Source: Mucilaginibacter cryoferens (GTDB lineage Bacteria; Bacteroidota; Bacteroidia; Sphingobacteriales; Sphingobacteriaceae). From it: DNA of 64,000 nt. The position numbers were made by a program, and so were the translations under genes. The stretch covers positions 1-64,000 of the forward strand of contig NZ_JACHCR010000017.1 of the NCBI RefSeq assembly GCF_014205845.1, written 5' to 3'. The notes beneath the pieces were generated by a model. That model was not told the origin of the DNA and did not search any database. It worked only from the letters and a program-made list of their open reading frames with translations. Positions 51,557-61,719 of the stretch are shown here, piece by piece. The first letter of the stretch is position 1; every line of letters starts with the position of its first letter.

Positions 51557-52932
51557 TTATCTGTAAAAGATGTAGTTGGTTTACTGCGGCCACTTTTACT
51601 AATTATGTTAAAGCGGATAAATAACAGGATGGAAGCTGTAACCAGGCCCAAAACCAACCCATACCAAACACCATAAACACCCAGATGAAATTTAATCCCG
51701 AGTACATAACCTACTGGTAAACCTATTACCCAATAAGCCAAAAAAGTAATAAACGTAGGTATATTAACGTCGCCCATTCCCCGTAACACACCAAGGCCAA
51801 CTACCTGGGTACCGTCAAATAACTGAAAAAATGCGGCTATGATAAGTAATTGAGCAGCAATGTTTACTACATTTTCATCCGACGTAAATATCCACGGTAA
51901 CAGATGCCTGAATGCTGCAAACATGATCGCTGTTAAACTCATAAACACCAACACGATATGATAATTGGAGATGGCGCCAAGCCTCAGGTTTTTATGATCG
52001 CCAACGCCAAAATAATTCCCCGATTTAATAGCTGCCGCCGCCCCTATACCACTCGCCATCATATACGTCATAGATGCCATAGTAATGGTAACCTGGTGAG
52101 CGGCCTGGTCAATAATGCCAATGGTGCCTACCAGCAACGCGGCACCACCAAATGCACTGATCTCGAAAGTGTATTGCATGGCCACAGGAGCGCCTATTTT
52201 TAAAATATTTAGCGTGCGTAGCTTGTCTATGCTTTTGAGTGCAAAGCTTTTTAAATAAGATTTAAAATTGGCCGATCTGAAAATGTAGAAACCCATCACA
52301 ATGGCCATTAAACAACGATCAATAAGTGTGCTATATCCAACGCCTTTAATCCCCATTGGAGGTACACCAAACAGGCCTTTTACAAATATGATCCCTAAAA
52401 TGATGTTGATCACGTTACCAACTACCGATATGATCATGGCCTGCATCGTAAAGCCCAGGCCTTCGGTAAATTGTTTAAAGGTGTTAAAGATCAACAGTGG
52501 AATAAGCGAAAGGCTCAGCAGTAATAAATAAGGTTTGGCCTCTTTAACAACCAATGGCGATTGGTCGAGGTGATTGATCAAAAGCATAGTGCCAAAATAA
52601 ATGCCGCAAAACAAAACTATGCCCGTTAGTACATTTAAAAGCAAACTATTGGAAAGTAACCTGCCACATTCCCCGTGATCTTTTCGCCCGTTATTTTGCG
52701 CTATCAGCGGTGTTAAGCCGTATGATATGCCCAGGCCAATAACCAGGGGTACCATAAATAAGCTGTTTACGGTGGAAGCCGCCGCTAAAGAAATAGTGCC
52801 GGCAAAATGACCTACTATGATGGTATCAGATATTTGTACCGCAGTATGACCGGCATTGGACACCACCACCGGAATAGCAAGCTTTAAACTCTCATTATAA
52901 AATGGGCGATATTTTTGGAAAACGGCTTTCAT
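51553..52932 (-). CDS. MATE-family multidrug efflux transporter
   Basis: A 459-residue protein with about twelve membrane segments. Family features include IPVVVSNAGHTAVQISDTIIVGHFAG near the start and GLGVLRGMGDVNIPTFI in the second half. MATE proteins export drugs and organic cations with sodium or protons. ATG 52932 is preferred to TTG 52953 since it removes only a short unusual extension (YPCIKV). It converges with the HDAC gene, and the AlbA_2 gene is 50 nt upstream. Confidence 0.92.
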   Translation of the reverse strand: MKAVFQKYRPFYNESLKLAIPVVVSNAGHTAVQISDTIIVGHFAGTISLAAASTVNSLFMVPLVIGLGISYGLTPLIAQNNGRKDHGECGRLLSNSLLLNVLTGIVLFCGIYFGTMLLINHLDQSPLVVKEAKPYLLLLSLSLIPLLIFNTFKQFTEGLGFTMQAMIISVVGNVINIILGIIFVKGLFGVPPMGIKGVGYSTLIDRCLMAIVMGFYIFRSANFKSYLKSFALKSIDKLRTLNILKIGAPVAMQYTFEISAFGGAALLVGTIGIIDQAAHQVTITMASMTYMMASGIGAAAAIKSGNYFGVGDHKNLRLGAISNYHIVLVFMSLTAIMFAAFRHLLPWIFTSDENVVNIAAQLLIIAAFFQLFDGTQVVGLGVLRGMGDVNIPTFITFLAYWVIGLPVGYVLGIKFHLGVYGVWYGLVLGLVTASILLFIRFNIISKSGRSKPTTSFTDN

Positions 52933-52983
52933 TACTTTTATACAGGGGTACAAAAGTAATGATTAGGGTGCAGATAACGGTTG

Positions 52984-53607
52984 TTAGCAGGCTGTATAAT
53001 ATTCCTCTTTTTCGGTTGTATTGATGCGTATCAGGCCCGAAAGTATCAGATCTACCAAAATGCGCTGCGTACGCCTCCGGCCCATTTTTAAGAGTTCGCT
53101 ACATTCTTTTATGGTAATTCTGTTCGATTTCTCCAGATAACTCAGCAACGTTTTTTCATTCTCAGAATATTCTATTAAAACACCCTGGTCGCTTGATGAT
53201 CGTTTAAGTACTTCTAATACTATTTTACTGGCAAGTACGCTTTTGTCTTTTACACGCACATAAGCCCACCATTTACCATCATCTGCAAGGGCGTAATGCG
53301 GTTTTAGGTCGCTGGGTAGCGTATCAACAACCAATACTAATTTGTCGTCAACATAAATCTCTTCAAATACAGGTTCAAGTGCCGGTCGTATAAACATGTG
53401 AGCGGCACGGGTAATCATATAGCGCTCCTCATCTTCAGATTTTACACCTTTAATAGTGCCGTCATCAGCAACACCAATCAATAATTTACCACCTTTGTTG
53501 TTGGCAAAGGATACCATTGTACGTGCAATTTTTTCGCAGCTGGTGATCGTTTTTTTAAAGTCGAGTTTAACGCCTTCTCCCTCAAAAATCAGTTTCTTTA
53601 TATTCAT
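52984..53607 (-). CDS. AlbA_2-domain ATP-binding protein with winged helix
   Basis: A 207-residue protein. The N-terminal part is an AlbA_2 (Schlafen-like) domain: LDFKKTI, MVSFANNKGGKLLIGVADDG. The C-terminal part (about 150-200) is a winged-helix (ITIKECSELLKMGRRRTQRIL). Such proteins are usually annotated as transcriptional regulators or ATP-binding proteins of unknown role. It is 24 nt after the GNAT stop on the same strand. Confidence 0.85.
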   Translation of the reverse strand: MNIKKLIFEGEGVKLDFKKTITSCEKIARTMVSFANNKGGKLLIGVADDGTIKGVKSEDEERYMITRAAHMFIRPALEPVFEEIYVDDKLVLVVDTLPSDLKPHYALADDGKWWAYVRVKDKSVLASKIVLEVLKRSSSDQGVLIEYSENEKTLLSYLEKSNRITIKECSELLKMGRRRTQRILVDLILSGLIRINTTEKEEYYTAC

Positions 53608-53631
53608 TATACACTCCGGTTCGTTAACTAA

Positions 53632-54090
53632 TTACTGAGGCTTTATGTATGGGGCAAATATTTCCATCCATCTTTCAGGTTTGGTTATTTGTGTAAATCC
53701 AAACTGTTTGTACAATCCCTGGGCATCTGCGGTAGCTAAAGACCATCGCCGCAATTCTTGTAGTTCGGGATGGCTAACTATAGTTTGTACCAGCCATTTT
53801 GATAATCCTTTTTTACGGTACGCTGGTAAAATAAATACATCACATAGGTAGGCAAAGGTAGCATTATCGGTTACTACGCGTGCAAAACCAGCCAGTGAGC
53901 TATTACTGTACACGCCAAAGCACATTGAATTTTCGATCCCTTTTTCGAGCGTCTGGCGCGAAATTCCCTGGGCCCAGTACGAGTCGTCATTTAAATAGTT
54001 GTATATAACATCAAAATCTAACAATGTTTTATCAGTAGATATCACGAAGCCTTTATCTGTAAAGGAGCCGTCGTTCATAAAAGTAGTCAT
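53632..54090 (-). CDS. GNAT-family N-acetyltransferase
   Basis: A 152-residue acetyltransferase with the acetyl-CoA loop LPAYRKKGLSKWLVQTIV, preceded by the strand AYLCDVFI, and followed by LATADAQGLYKQFGFTQ. The substrate is unknown. Starts 9 nt after the DUF4442 stop on the same strand. Confidence 0.88.
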   Translation of the reverse strand: MTTFMNDGSFTDKGFVISTDKTLLDFDVIYNYLNDDSYWAQGISRQTLEKGIENSMCFGVYSNSSLAGFARVVTDNATFAYLCDVFILPAYRKKGLSKWLVQTIVSHPELQELRRWSLATADAQGLYKQFGFTQITKPERWMEIFAPYIKPQ

Positions 54091-54099
54091 TAGTTAAAG

Positions 54100-54576
54100 T
54101 TATAAATTCGGATCAATAAAATCGAGATTACGCAAGTAAACCTCATTCATTACCGATACACATACTTCGCCATTTTTATTGTAAATATCAATAGGATGAT
54201 GCGCGGTATATTTGCCAACAGTATTTAATATATTTTCGGCCTCAGCAATATCGGCATCGCTTAAAGTGATCTTAAAATGGAGATCGGTTAGGCCCGGTTT
54301 TAAATATTCTATGGTAGATGATTTTGACCATACTTTTAATTTATATCCTTTTCTTGTAAGTAGTTGATGAAATAATATGGGATAGAAAGGATCGGCAGCA
54401 GCAAATAAAGTACCACCAAAAATAGACTTGTTATAGTTTTTGTTTAGAAAACTTTTTTTGATCTTAACCTCAACCCCCTTATAACCCTTATCAAACCTCA
54501 CTACCCAAATACGTTGAAAGAGGAGGGGAGGATAGAGGCGCATTGCCCATTTTAGTACGCGCTCGGATGTTACCAT
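54100..54576 (-). CDS. DUF4442 hot-dog-fold protein (thioesterase-like)
   Basis: A 158-residue protein of the DUF4442 family (hot-dog fold, related to thioesterases): MRLYPPLLFQRIWVVRF, NKNYNKSIFGGTLFAAADPFYPILF, and EVCVSVMNEVYLRN. The family may act on acyl-CoA or acyl carrier substrates. First gene of the DUF4442-GNAT-AlbA_2-MATE minus-strand run. Confidence 0.83.
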   Translation of the reverse strand: MVTSERVLKWAMRLYPPLLFQRIWVVRFDKGYKGVEVKIKKSFLNKNYNKSIFGGTLFAAADPFYPILFHQLLTRKGYKLKVWSKSSTIEYLKPGLTDLHFKITLSDADIAEAENILNTVGKYTAHHPIDIYNKNGEVCVSVMNEVYLRNLDFIDPNL

Positions 54577-54617
54577 ACTTTTTAAATATCAGAAATTTAT
54601 GTCGAAATAATCCTGAG

Positions 54618-54655
54618 TTATCAACTGAAACTAAAATTTTATCTTCAGTTGATAA
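54618..54655. promoter_or_regulatory. Inverted repeat in the divergent intergenic region
   Basis: 12-bp perfect arms TTATCAACTGAA (54618-54629) and complement (54644-54655), 14-nt spacer, between divergent genes. Its position suggests an operator, but no regulator can be assigned. Confidence 0.3.
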
Positions 54656-54782
54656 TTTAGCTGCAGAAAAAATGCTTTAAGCCATTATTTAGATTAATAG
54701 GTAAACTACTTTAAACAATATACCATATTGGTGGTTAGTAGTATGTTCATTAACAAACGATAAACATCTAAAAAATATAACT

Positions 54783-54977
54783 ATGAAAAAGCAAATTTTA
54801 AGTCTTGCACTTGTCGCGGCAATGGTAGGTGCAATTGCAGCAGGTTGTAGCTCGGAGAAAAAAGCCAGTAGCGGATCTGATAGTACCAAAGTAGATTCGG
54901 CAGCGACCACAACACCTGCAGCGGCTGATACCTTGAAAAAAGATACTATAAAAAAGGATACGGCTAAAAAGATGTAA
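54783..54977 (+). CDS. Small lysine/threonine-rich lipoprotein
   Basis: A 64-residue protein. Residues 1-22 are a lipoprotein signal (LALVAAMVGAIAAGC, cysteine at 22). The mature part is low complexity, made of S/A/T/D/K (SSGSDSTKVDSAATTTPAAADT, then KKDTIKKDTAKKM). This resembles small surface or entericidin-like lipoproteins of Bacteroidota. No function is known. A strong hairpin terminator follows. Confidence 0.75.
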   Translation: MKKQILSLALVAAMVGAIAAGCSSEKKASSGSDSTKVDSAATTTPAAADTLKKDTIKKDTAKKM

Positions 54978-54988
54978 TCATCTGTATA

Positions 54989-55039
54989 GTTTAATACAAA
55001 AGGTCGGAACTTTAAAAGTTCCGACCTTTTGTATTAAAC
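54989..55039. terminator. 23-bp perfect palindrome, terminator of the lipoprotein gene
   Basis: Arms 54989-55011 and 55017-55039 are exact reverse complements with a 5-nt loop, unusually long for a terminator. The stem ends in A- and T-rich flanks, so it can act in both directions. Confidence 0.75.
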
Positions 55040-55070
55040 GTCTGAAATTTTGTGTCACGCATGTTGATGA

Positions 55071-55910
55071 TTGAAGGGGTCTAACTTTTTTAACTCTCCC
55101 CAATATAACCTCTTTGCTTATTGGATTTTAGGAAGAATCGATTGGCCTTTAAACAAAAAGGGAATAAATAAATTTCGAATTTCATTGGGTTTAAATCCTT
55201 TGAAAAAAACAACCCTCGGGAGCCTGTATCTGGAAAATATTCTTAATTTGTATTGCTTTAGCCACCTCTTAATTAAACGCCCTGGTGATTGGGCGAGCAA
55301 TACCCACATAACAGGTTTCATGACTTTGGCTGATAGAAAGACTGCATATGTTTTAGGGCAAGCTGACGAAGCTTTATTGAGATGGATTGACGAGGGTGAA
55401 AAGCCGGTTTACATTGGATTTGGAAGTATACCGATCCCGGATACTGAATTATTCAGTACAATTCTAACAGAAATAGTTCTGAATAACAATATTAGAATTG
55501 TACTGTGTAAAGGTTGGGCAATACTTCCCAACATACCTAGCCATCCCAATTTATTTGTTTTGGATTTTGTGAACCACGCATGGCTCTTACCGAAATGTTC
55601 ATCAGCAATAATCCACGGTGGTGCCTGGACTTTGGCCGCTGTTTTAAAGGCGAAAATTCCATTAGTCGTAATATCAATTTTTGGTGATCAACCCTGGTGG
55701 GGATCAATTATTGAAAAGGAACGATTGGGCATTCACATACCTTTTAAGAAAATTACCACAGGTAACGTTTTAGCTGCTTTGTCAATAATTCAGACAAATG
55801 AATATTTGAGTAAAATAAAGGAGATTGGAGAAAAAGTTAATTTAGAAAATGGCTTACAACTTACCATAAAGATGTTGGAGGATTACTTTGTCACACAGTC
55901 GTTATCTTAA
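55071..55910 (+). pseudogene. 5'-truncated UGT-type glycosyltransferase
   Basis: A 279-residue frame (TTG 55071) matching the second half of macrolide/sterol glycosyltransferases: a connecting region (PLNKKGINKFRISLGLNP), then VYIGFGSIPI, and the donor-sugar motif IIHGGAWTLAAVLKAKIPLVV...GDQPWW. Complete members are about 400-430 residues; the N-terminal acceptor half (about 140 residues) is missing. Stop codons at 55065-55070 (TGA TGA) precede the first usable start, so no longer frame exists. It follows a perfect 23-bp palindrome. I infer a deletion or insertion removed the 5' half; no acceptor binding is possible, so activity is unlikely. Confidence 0.65.
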
Positions 55911-56120
55911 TTTAGTTAGGATGTCGATTGCTATCGTTAGCTCGATTCCCGAAATGGTCATTAACACAGTAACCAACTTTGTGGTATTTACTCAACAGAA
56001 GCCCAGAATTATTATTGATAATTGATGAGGCAGGTAGACTAAGTAATAAAACTGCAGTAATTAAATAAAATTTATCATTTTCAATAGTCTTATAATTAAC
56101 ATTATGTTAAATTGATACTA

Positions 56121-56157
56121 AAAAAAGAAAGGTCTATTTTCAAGACCTCTCCTTTTT
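56121..56157 (-). terminator. Terminator of the gyrA-TPR operon
   Basis: On the minus strand an AGAGGTCT/AGACCT-type stem with a 7-nt loop runs into a T-rich tail (TTCTTTTTTT), immediately after the TPR gene stop. Confidence 0.65.
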
Positions 56158-56162
56158 AATAA

Positions 56163-57410
56163 TTATTGTTTAGGTAATGCGTCTATTTGCGCTTTTAGTT
56201 TTGATGCATTGGCATCATCTTTTTTACCCAGGTAGTAAGTTCTTAAATTTGTTAATGCATCAATTGATTTAGGATTTAAATCAACCGCCTTTTGCAGATA
56301 AGGTTTTGCCTGATCAAAAGTTGCATTTGCTTTGGCAATTGCCGCATCATATTCTTTTTGTTTGTTAGCCGGCAATTTATTGGCTGCGTTGTATTGATCA
56401 ATTGCAGGATTAATTATTACATAACCCAAATTTAAATTGGCTTCAAAGTAATTAGGATCTATCTCCAAAGCCTTTTTGTACATTTCTGCAGCTTTGTCAT
56501 AGTTCTCAACTTTTGATACCTGTAGCTTGTTTTTTGCAACCGGATCTTTGGTTTTACCTTGTTCTTTAATTATCGCTTCAGCGGTTTGTGAATAGGTTAA
56601 TCCAGCGTAGTAGTACAAAGTTTTATTTTTAGGATCAGCAGTTAAAGCCGCCTGTATTTTTTCTAAAACTTCTTTTTCTTTTCCAGTTTGTAAACTTATC
56701 TCAATCTCTCTCTTGCGTAATTCGGTATTAGCCGGGTATTTTGCAACACCATCACTTACTGCTTTAAGTGCATTGGTAGTATCCTTGTTCAACAAATAAA
56801 CTGAAGACAAATCAAGGTATATAGTTTGATTTTTTGAGAATTTTAAAGTTAGCAACTTGTTATAGTTTGTTATAGCAGCTGCGTAGTTACCAGAGTTTGA
56901 TGCAGATAAACCTGTGTAATAAACCGCATTTGTATCTTCAGGTAAAATAGTTCTATAGTAGTCAAATGATTTATAAGCAAGGTCGTATTTACCAGCTCCA
57001 TATTCAGCAACTCCTTTGGTAAGCTGGTATTGAGCCAGATTTAAATCCGCAGTTTGAATAATTTGCTTGTTTTCTTCTTTAGTATCTAACTCTTTTGCTT
57101 TTTTTACGGCCTCTTCGGCTGCTGTAAACAAAGGTAGTGATGTAGTAGCAACCGAATCCTGATTTGCAAAGGTTGAGTAAATAGCAGCCTTTAATGCATA
57201 AGTAAGCGGCAATGTTGCTGTTTTTTCGTTGACCGCAGCTTTATCAATTGAAGTGCGGGCTGCGGTTAAACTTGTTTTTGCTAAAGGTGTACCCCTTAAT
57301 CCTTCGTATTTTTCATACTCCGATTTCGCATTGTTTAACTCGCCTTTTTGTGCAAACGTTGTTGCTGAAACTAAGCCCAACAGGCCAGCCATCAAAAGTT
57401 TGATTTTCAT
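56163..57410 (-). CDS. Secreted TPR-repeat protein
   Basis: A 415-residue exported protein. Signal peptide MKIKLLMAGLLGLVSATTFAQ (cleavage after FAQ). The remainder is helical, with TPR motifs, for example YAAAITNYNKLLTLKF, LRKREIEISLQTGKEKEVL and AEMYKKALEIDPNYFEANLNLGYV. TPR proteins provide protein-protein scaffolds in the periplasm. It is the last of three genes (gyrA, TPR, TPR) with 5-6 nt spacing. Confidence 0.85.
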   Translation of the reverse strand: MKIKLLMAGLLGLVSATTFAQKGELNNAKSEYEKYEGLRGTPLAKTSLTAARTSIDKAAVNEKTATLPLTYALKAAIYSTFANQDSVATTSLPLFTAAEEAVKKAKELDTKEENKQIIQTADLNLAQYQLTKGVAEYGAGKYDLAYKSFDYYRTILPEDTNAVYYTGLSASNSGNYAAAITNYNKLLTLKFSKNQTIYLDLSSVYLLNKDTTNALKAVSDGVAKYPANTELRKREIEISLQTGKEKEVLEKIQAALTADPKNKTLYYYAGLTYSQTAEAIIKEQGKTKDPVAKNKLQVSKVENYDKAAEMYKKALEIDPNYFEANLNLGYVIINPAIDQYNAANKLPANKQKEYDAAIAKANATFDQAKPYLQKAVDLNPKSIDALTNLRTYYLGKKDDANASKLKAQIDALPKQ

Positions 57411-57416
57411 GTTTTA

Positions 57417-58535
57417 TTAGTTAGTTAGCTGTTTTAATTTATTGTTTATTTTGTCTAATTGATCTTTATTATTGGTTTTAGCGTAAACCAATTGAAGTGC
57501 CTGTAAACCCTTTATGTTATTAGGTGATAGCTCGTTAGCTTTTTCGAGCCATTGAATAGCCATGCCCATATTTTTGGTGCTCTCCCCCTCCTGCTTTGTT
57601 ATAGCACTTTGCTTTAAATATAATAACCCTAAATTAAAAACCGGATCATAGGCAGAGCCATTCAATTCAATGGTATGTAAATAAAGAGATTCGGCCTGAT
57701 CGTATTTGTTTAAATGATCGTAACAGTTTGCGGCTACAAATGCAATATCGGCGTTATTTGAATTAATATCAAGTAGTTGTGATATTAATGGCTCCAGCGA
57801 TTTATAATCTTTTAAATTATTGTAAATATTGGCTTCATCAAGCAATAAAAAGCGATCATTGGGAACAAGTTTTCTGCCTTTCCGTAGTATTTCAAGAGCT
57901 TTTGATGTATCGCCCAATGATTTGTAAATACTTGATGCTGTTTCTATATACTCGGTACGTGTACTATCTACAGCTAAAAGGTTACTATAATACTTTGCGG
58001 CATCAACTAAATTGCCCATTTTATTATTCGAATAGGCTATGTAGTCGTTGATCTGCTTAAAATTAGGCGCATATTTTTTTGCGTTCTCAAATGATTGGCG
58101 ACCATTGGCAAAATCGGAGTTGTTTACATATTCAAAGCCTTTGCGGATGTAAACATTGGCCAGGCAACGTTTGGCATAATCAATTTCTGCCTGGTAATTA
58201 TAGATCTTATTTTTGGCAGACAGCTTATCAACCAGTTCTGATGTTTGTGGCAACAGCGTTGCTGGTTGTCCAAGAGTATTGGCAGAGTCTATATACAAAA
58301 TACTCGCGTTTATTAACGCTCTGTAAGTATTTTTAGCCAAATCGGCCGAATCCGAGCGGGTTACCACAAGGCTATCGGCCGATTTTTTTGCTGCACGCAG
58401 GTATTTCAGATCATTGTGCTGCTTATAAAAAGCAAGGTTGTTAACTACAACCTTTAGCGCTTCGGATTGAGCGAAGGCAAAAGTTGTAGTTAAAAATGGT
58501 ATTAAAACCGATAAAACAATTTTACGGCACTGCAT
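57417..58535 (-). CDS. Secreted TPR-repeat protein (second)
   Basis: A 372-residue exported protein with signal peptide (VLSVLIPFLTTTFAFAQ). It contains TPR-like pairs, for example YIRKGFEYVNNSDFANGRQSFENAKKY and AESLYLHTIELNGSAYDPVFNLGLLYL. It starts 5 nt after the gyrA stop and ends 6 nt before the next TPR gene, so gyrA and both TPR genes are almost certainly co-transcribed. The two TPR proteins are similar in layout and may be an old duplication. Confidence 0.85.
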   Translation of the reverse strand: MQCRKIVLSVLIPFLTTTFAFAQSEALKVVVNNLAFYKQHNDLKYLRAAKKSADSLVVTRSDSADLAKNTYRALINASILYIDSANTLGQPATLLPQTSELVDKLSAKNKIYNYQAEIDYAKRCLANVYIRKGFEYVNNSDFANGRQSFENAKKYAPNFKQINDYIAYSNNKMGNLVDAAKYYSNLLAVDSTRTEYIETASSIYKSLGDTSKALEILRKGRKLVPNDRFLLLDEANIYNNLKDYKSLEPLISQLLDINSNNADIAFVAANCYDHLNKYDQAESLYLHTIELNGSAYDPVFNLGLLYLKQSAITKQEGESTKNMGMAIQWLEKANELSPNNIKGLQALQLVYAKTNNKDQLDKINNKLKQLTN

Positions 58536-58540
58536 ATAAT

Positions 58541-61147
58541 TTATTCAGTTGGTTCGTCAGTTGTTGGTTCTTCGCCTTCTGCGGTTGCATCATTTTCAGT
58601 TGATGGCTCATTGCCTTCAGTTGCTTCCGTTTCATCAGCAATTATCTCAGCATTTTCATCAATTTCCTTTTCTTCATCCTCATCATGCTCAATTTTGGCA
58701 ACAGAAGCAATTTCATCATTGCCTTTCAGCGTTATTAAACGTACACCTTGTGTTGCCCTGCCCATAGTGCGCAGTTCGCTGATAGCTATACGAATAATAA
58801 TACCCGATTTGTTGATGATCATCAGGTCTTCTTTATCAGTAACACCTTTTATGGCAACAAGGTTTCCGGTTTTTTCGGTAATGTTTAAAGTTTTTACGCC
58901 TTTACCACCACGATTGGTTACCCTATAGTCATCTATATCGGTACGTTTACCGTAACCTTTTTCTGATACAACCAAAACTGTTGTTTCTGCATCATCAATA
59001 CTGATCATACCCACAACCTCATCAGTTTCATCATCTAAAGTAATACCACGAACACCTGTAGCTGTGCGGCCCATTGGTCTTACGGTAGACTCATTAAAAC
59101 GAATAGCCCTACCCGATTTAAGCGCCATTACAATTTCGCTGCTGCCTGTTGTTAAAGTTGCCTCTAATAATGAATCGCCCTCATTAATGTTAATGGCATT
59201 AATACCATTTGCACGCGGACGGGAATATGCTTCTAAAGAAGTTTTCTTAATGGTACCTTTTTTGGTACACATAATAATGAAGTTGTTCTCCAGGTAGTTT
59301 TTATCCTTAAGGCTGATAAGCTTAATGTAAGCTTTAATGTTCTCCTCTTTAGGAATGTTAATGATATTCTGGATAGCGCGACCTTTAGAAGTACGTGTTC
59401 CTTCGGGTATTTCAAACACCCGCAACCAGTAACATTGCCCGGATTCAGTAAAGAACAACATATAGTTGTGGTTAGATGCCACCAATAAGTGTTCAATAAA
59501 GTCGGCATCGCGGCTATTGCTGCCAATAGCACCCTTGCCGCCCCTGCCCTGACGGCGGTACTCGGTTAATGGCGTACGTTTGATATAACCTTCTCGGGAT
59601 ATGGTAATTACCACATCTTCGTCCTCAATAAAGTCTTCAGTTTGCATTTCAGCAGATGAGTGAACCATTTCGGTCCGGCGCTCATCGCCATATTTTTCTT
59701 TGATCTCTAAAAGCTCGTCTTTGATGATCTGCATCCTCAGGCCTTCATCAGCGAGGATAGATTTTAAGTGCTCAATCAATTTCATTAAAGCTGCGTACTC
59801 ATCTTTAATCTTATCACGTTCAAGTCCGGTTAAACGGCGTAACGTCATATCCAAAATGGCACGGGCCTGGATGTCTGATAATCCAAATTGGGCAATCAAT
59901 CCTTCCCTCGCTTCATCCGGGGTTTGTGACGCACGTATCAAACGGATAACTTCATCCAAATGATCTAAAGCGATCAGTAAACCTTCTAAAATGTGGGCAC
60001 GTTTTTCGGCCTCAGCAAGTTCAAATTTGGTACGGCGAACAACAACCTCGTGCCTGTGCTCCACAAAGTGGTGGATCAGGTCTCTCAGGTTTAGCATCAT
60101 TGGGCGGCCGTTAACCAACGCAATGTTATTTACACTAAAAGAGGTTTGTAACGCAGTGTATTTAAATAAGTTATTGAGTACGATAGCTGCATTGGCTTCG
60201 CGTTTTATCTCATAAACTATGCGGATACCTTCCCTGCTCGATTCATCACGGATGGCAGATATACCTTCCAGCTTTTTATCGTTCACCAGTTCGGCAGTAC
60301 GCTCAATCATCAGCGCTTTGTTCACCTGGTAAGGCACCTCGGTAACAATAATGCGCTCTCTGTCGTTACCATGGGTTTCAATTTCGGCCCTTGAACGGAT
60401 AACAACTTTGCCCCTGCCTGTTTCCAATGCTTCGCGCGGGCCTTCAAATCCATAAATAATACCACCTGTAGGAAAATCCGGGCCTTTAACATATTTCATC
60501 AGCTCAGTAACTTCTATCTGGCGATTATCTATTAGCGCCATTGTAGCGTCGATAACCTCAGATAGGTTGTGAGGGGCCATGTTTGTAGCCATACCCACCG
60601 CTATACCAGATGCTCCGTTTACCAAAAGGTTAGGGAATTTTGCCGGCAAAACAGTTGGCTCTTCTAACGAATCATCGAAGTTTAATTGAAAGTCGATGGT
60701 GTCTTTATTGATATCGGCCAACATTTCCTCTGCCAGCTTTTGTAAGCGGGCCTCGGTATAACGCATTGCCGCAGGCTCATCACCATCTATCGATCCGTAG
60801 TTACCTTGTCCTTCAACCAACAAATAGCGTAAGCTCCATTCCTGGGCCATACGTACCATGGTATCGTAAACAGATTTATCACCGTGTGGGTGATACTTAC
60901 CCATTACCTCACCCACAATACGGGCAGATTTTTTATAGGGTTTGTTGTTGTTCAAACCCAGATCGAGCATGCCAAATAACACACGCCTGTGTACGGGTTT
61001 CAGTCCATCGCGTACATCGGGCAAGGCCCTGGAAACAATCACCGACATTGAATAATCAATGTATGCTGATCGCATTTCCTCATCAATATTTATCGAAATT
61101 ATCCTGTCTTCCTTGTGTGTATTATCGTTTTCTGTTCCTTCGGCCAT
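58541..61147 (-). CDS. gyrA: DNA gyrase subunit A
   Basis: An 868-residue GyrA. The catalytic tyrosine is Y130 (AMRYTEARL). The quinolone region reads [10 protein letters not shown] at 86-95, so the E. coli Ser83 position is K91 and Asp87 is D95. The C-terminal beta-pinwheel is present with a GyrA-box variant QGRGGKG (normally QRRGGKG), plus repeats such as [10 protein letters not shown]. The tail (about 820-868) is a long acidic run. The protein introduces negative supercoils in DNA. Full length. It heads a three-gene minus-strand operon. Confidence 0.96.
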   Translation of the reverse strand: MAEGTENDNTHKEDRIISINIDEEMRSAYIDYSMSVIVSRALPDVRDGLKPVHRRVLFGMLDLGLNNNKPYKKSARIVGEVMGKYHPHGDKSVYDTMVRMAQEWSLRYLLVEGQGNYGSIDGDEPAAMRYTEARLQKLAEEMLADINKDTIDFQLNFDDSLEEPTVLPAKFPNLLVNGASGIAVGMATNMAPHNLSEVIDATMALIDNRQIEVTELMKYVKGPDFPTGGIIYGFEGPREALETGRGKVVIRSRAEIETHGNDRERIIVTEVPYQVNKALMIERTAELVNDKKLEGISAIRDESSREGIRIVYEIKREANAAIVLNNLFKYTALQTSFSVNNIALVNGRPMMLNLRDLIHHFVEHRHEVVVRRTKFELAEAEKRAHILEGLLIALDHLDEVIRLIRASQTPDEAREGLIAQFGLSDIQARAILDMTLRRLTGLERDKIKDEYAALMKLIEHLKSILADEGLRMQIIKDELLEIKEKYGDERRTEMVHSSAEMQTEDFIEDEDVVITISREGYIKRTPLTEYRRQGRGGKGAIGSNSRDADFIEHLLVASNHNYMLFFTESGQCYWLRVFEIPEGTRTSKGRAIQNIINIPKEENIKAYIKLISLKDKNYLENNFIIMCTKKGTIKKTSLEAYSRPRANGINAININEGDSLLEATLTTGSSEIVMALKSGRAIRFNESTVRPMGRTATGVRGITLDDETDEVVGMISIDDAETTVLVVSEKGYGKRTDIDDYRVTNRGGKGVKTLNITEKTGNLVAIKGVTDKEDLMIINKSGIIIRIAISELRTMGRATQGVRLITLKGNDEIASVAKIEHDEDEEKEIDENAEIIADETEATEGNEPSTENDATAEGEEPTTDEPTE

Positions 61148-61309
61148 TTTTATTTATTTGTGGAATCTTCTCTCTATAATTGCGCGTTAAAATTGATTTT
61201 TAAGCGACCTGCGAAGTTAAGAAAATAGTTGACTAATGTGCCATTTACGGCAATAATATGCGCTTCTATTTATACACATCGGCTAAATTATTAACGTTGC
61301 AGGCTGGTT

Positions 61310-61708
61310 TTATTTTATCTTCACCCAGTGGTCTTCAATCATATTACCGTTTGGTAATATGCTGAATAATTTAAGTGTATCATTACTAATAGTATAGGTG
61401 TATTTAACTGTTTTATTCAGTAATTTTGATGGCTGCAAACTGTAGGTTTGCGTCTCGAAGCAGGTATCGTTACTGAGCGTGTAGTCCCCTTTTTCATAGA
61501 TCACATTCTTCTCTCCTTTTTCCTTCAGGATGGCTTTGTAATGTAATTTATCGTAAGTGCGCTGTAAGGTGTAAGCCGATGAAGCACTATCAATTTTGCC
61601 ATTAAAAACACCTCCCCTATACTCCCAAACTCCTTTTAAAGGGTTGTTGCCAGCACTAAAGGAACATAAAACACTAATAATAAAAATTGGCAGGATAAGT
61701 TTTTTCAT
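61310..61708 (-). CDS. Small secreted protein, lipocalin-like
   Basis: A 132-residue protein with signal peptide (KKLILPIFIISVLCSFSAG). The mature part is beta-rich and starts with GVWEYRGGVF, followed by repeated strands (YTLQRTYD, YTLSNDTC, YTYTISNDTL), which recalls lipocalin-like small proteins of Bacteroidota. No function known. It lies 11 nt from hemF and 162 nt before gyrA. Confidence 0.65.
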   Translation of the reverse strand: MKKLILPIFIISVLCSFSAGNNPLKGVWEYRGGVFNGKIDSASSAYTLQRTYDKLHYKAILKEKGEKNVIYEKGDYTLSNDTCFETQTYSLQPSKLLNKTVKYTYTISNDTLKLFSILPNGNMIEDHWVKIK

Positions 61709-61719
61709 AGGTAATGATT

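Noticed and set aside
55921..56025. 34-codon frame after the glycosyltransferase remnant
   Set aside because: No family resemblance, no signal or membrane feature, and within what is expected by chance in AT-rich DNA.
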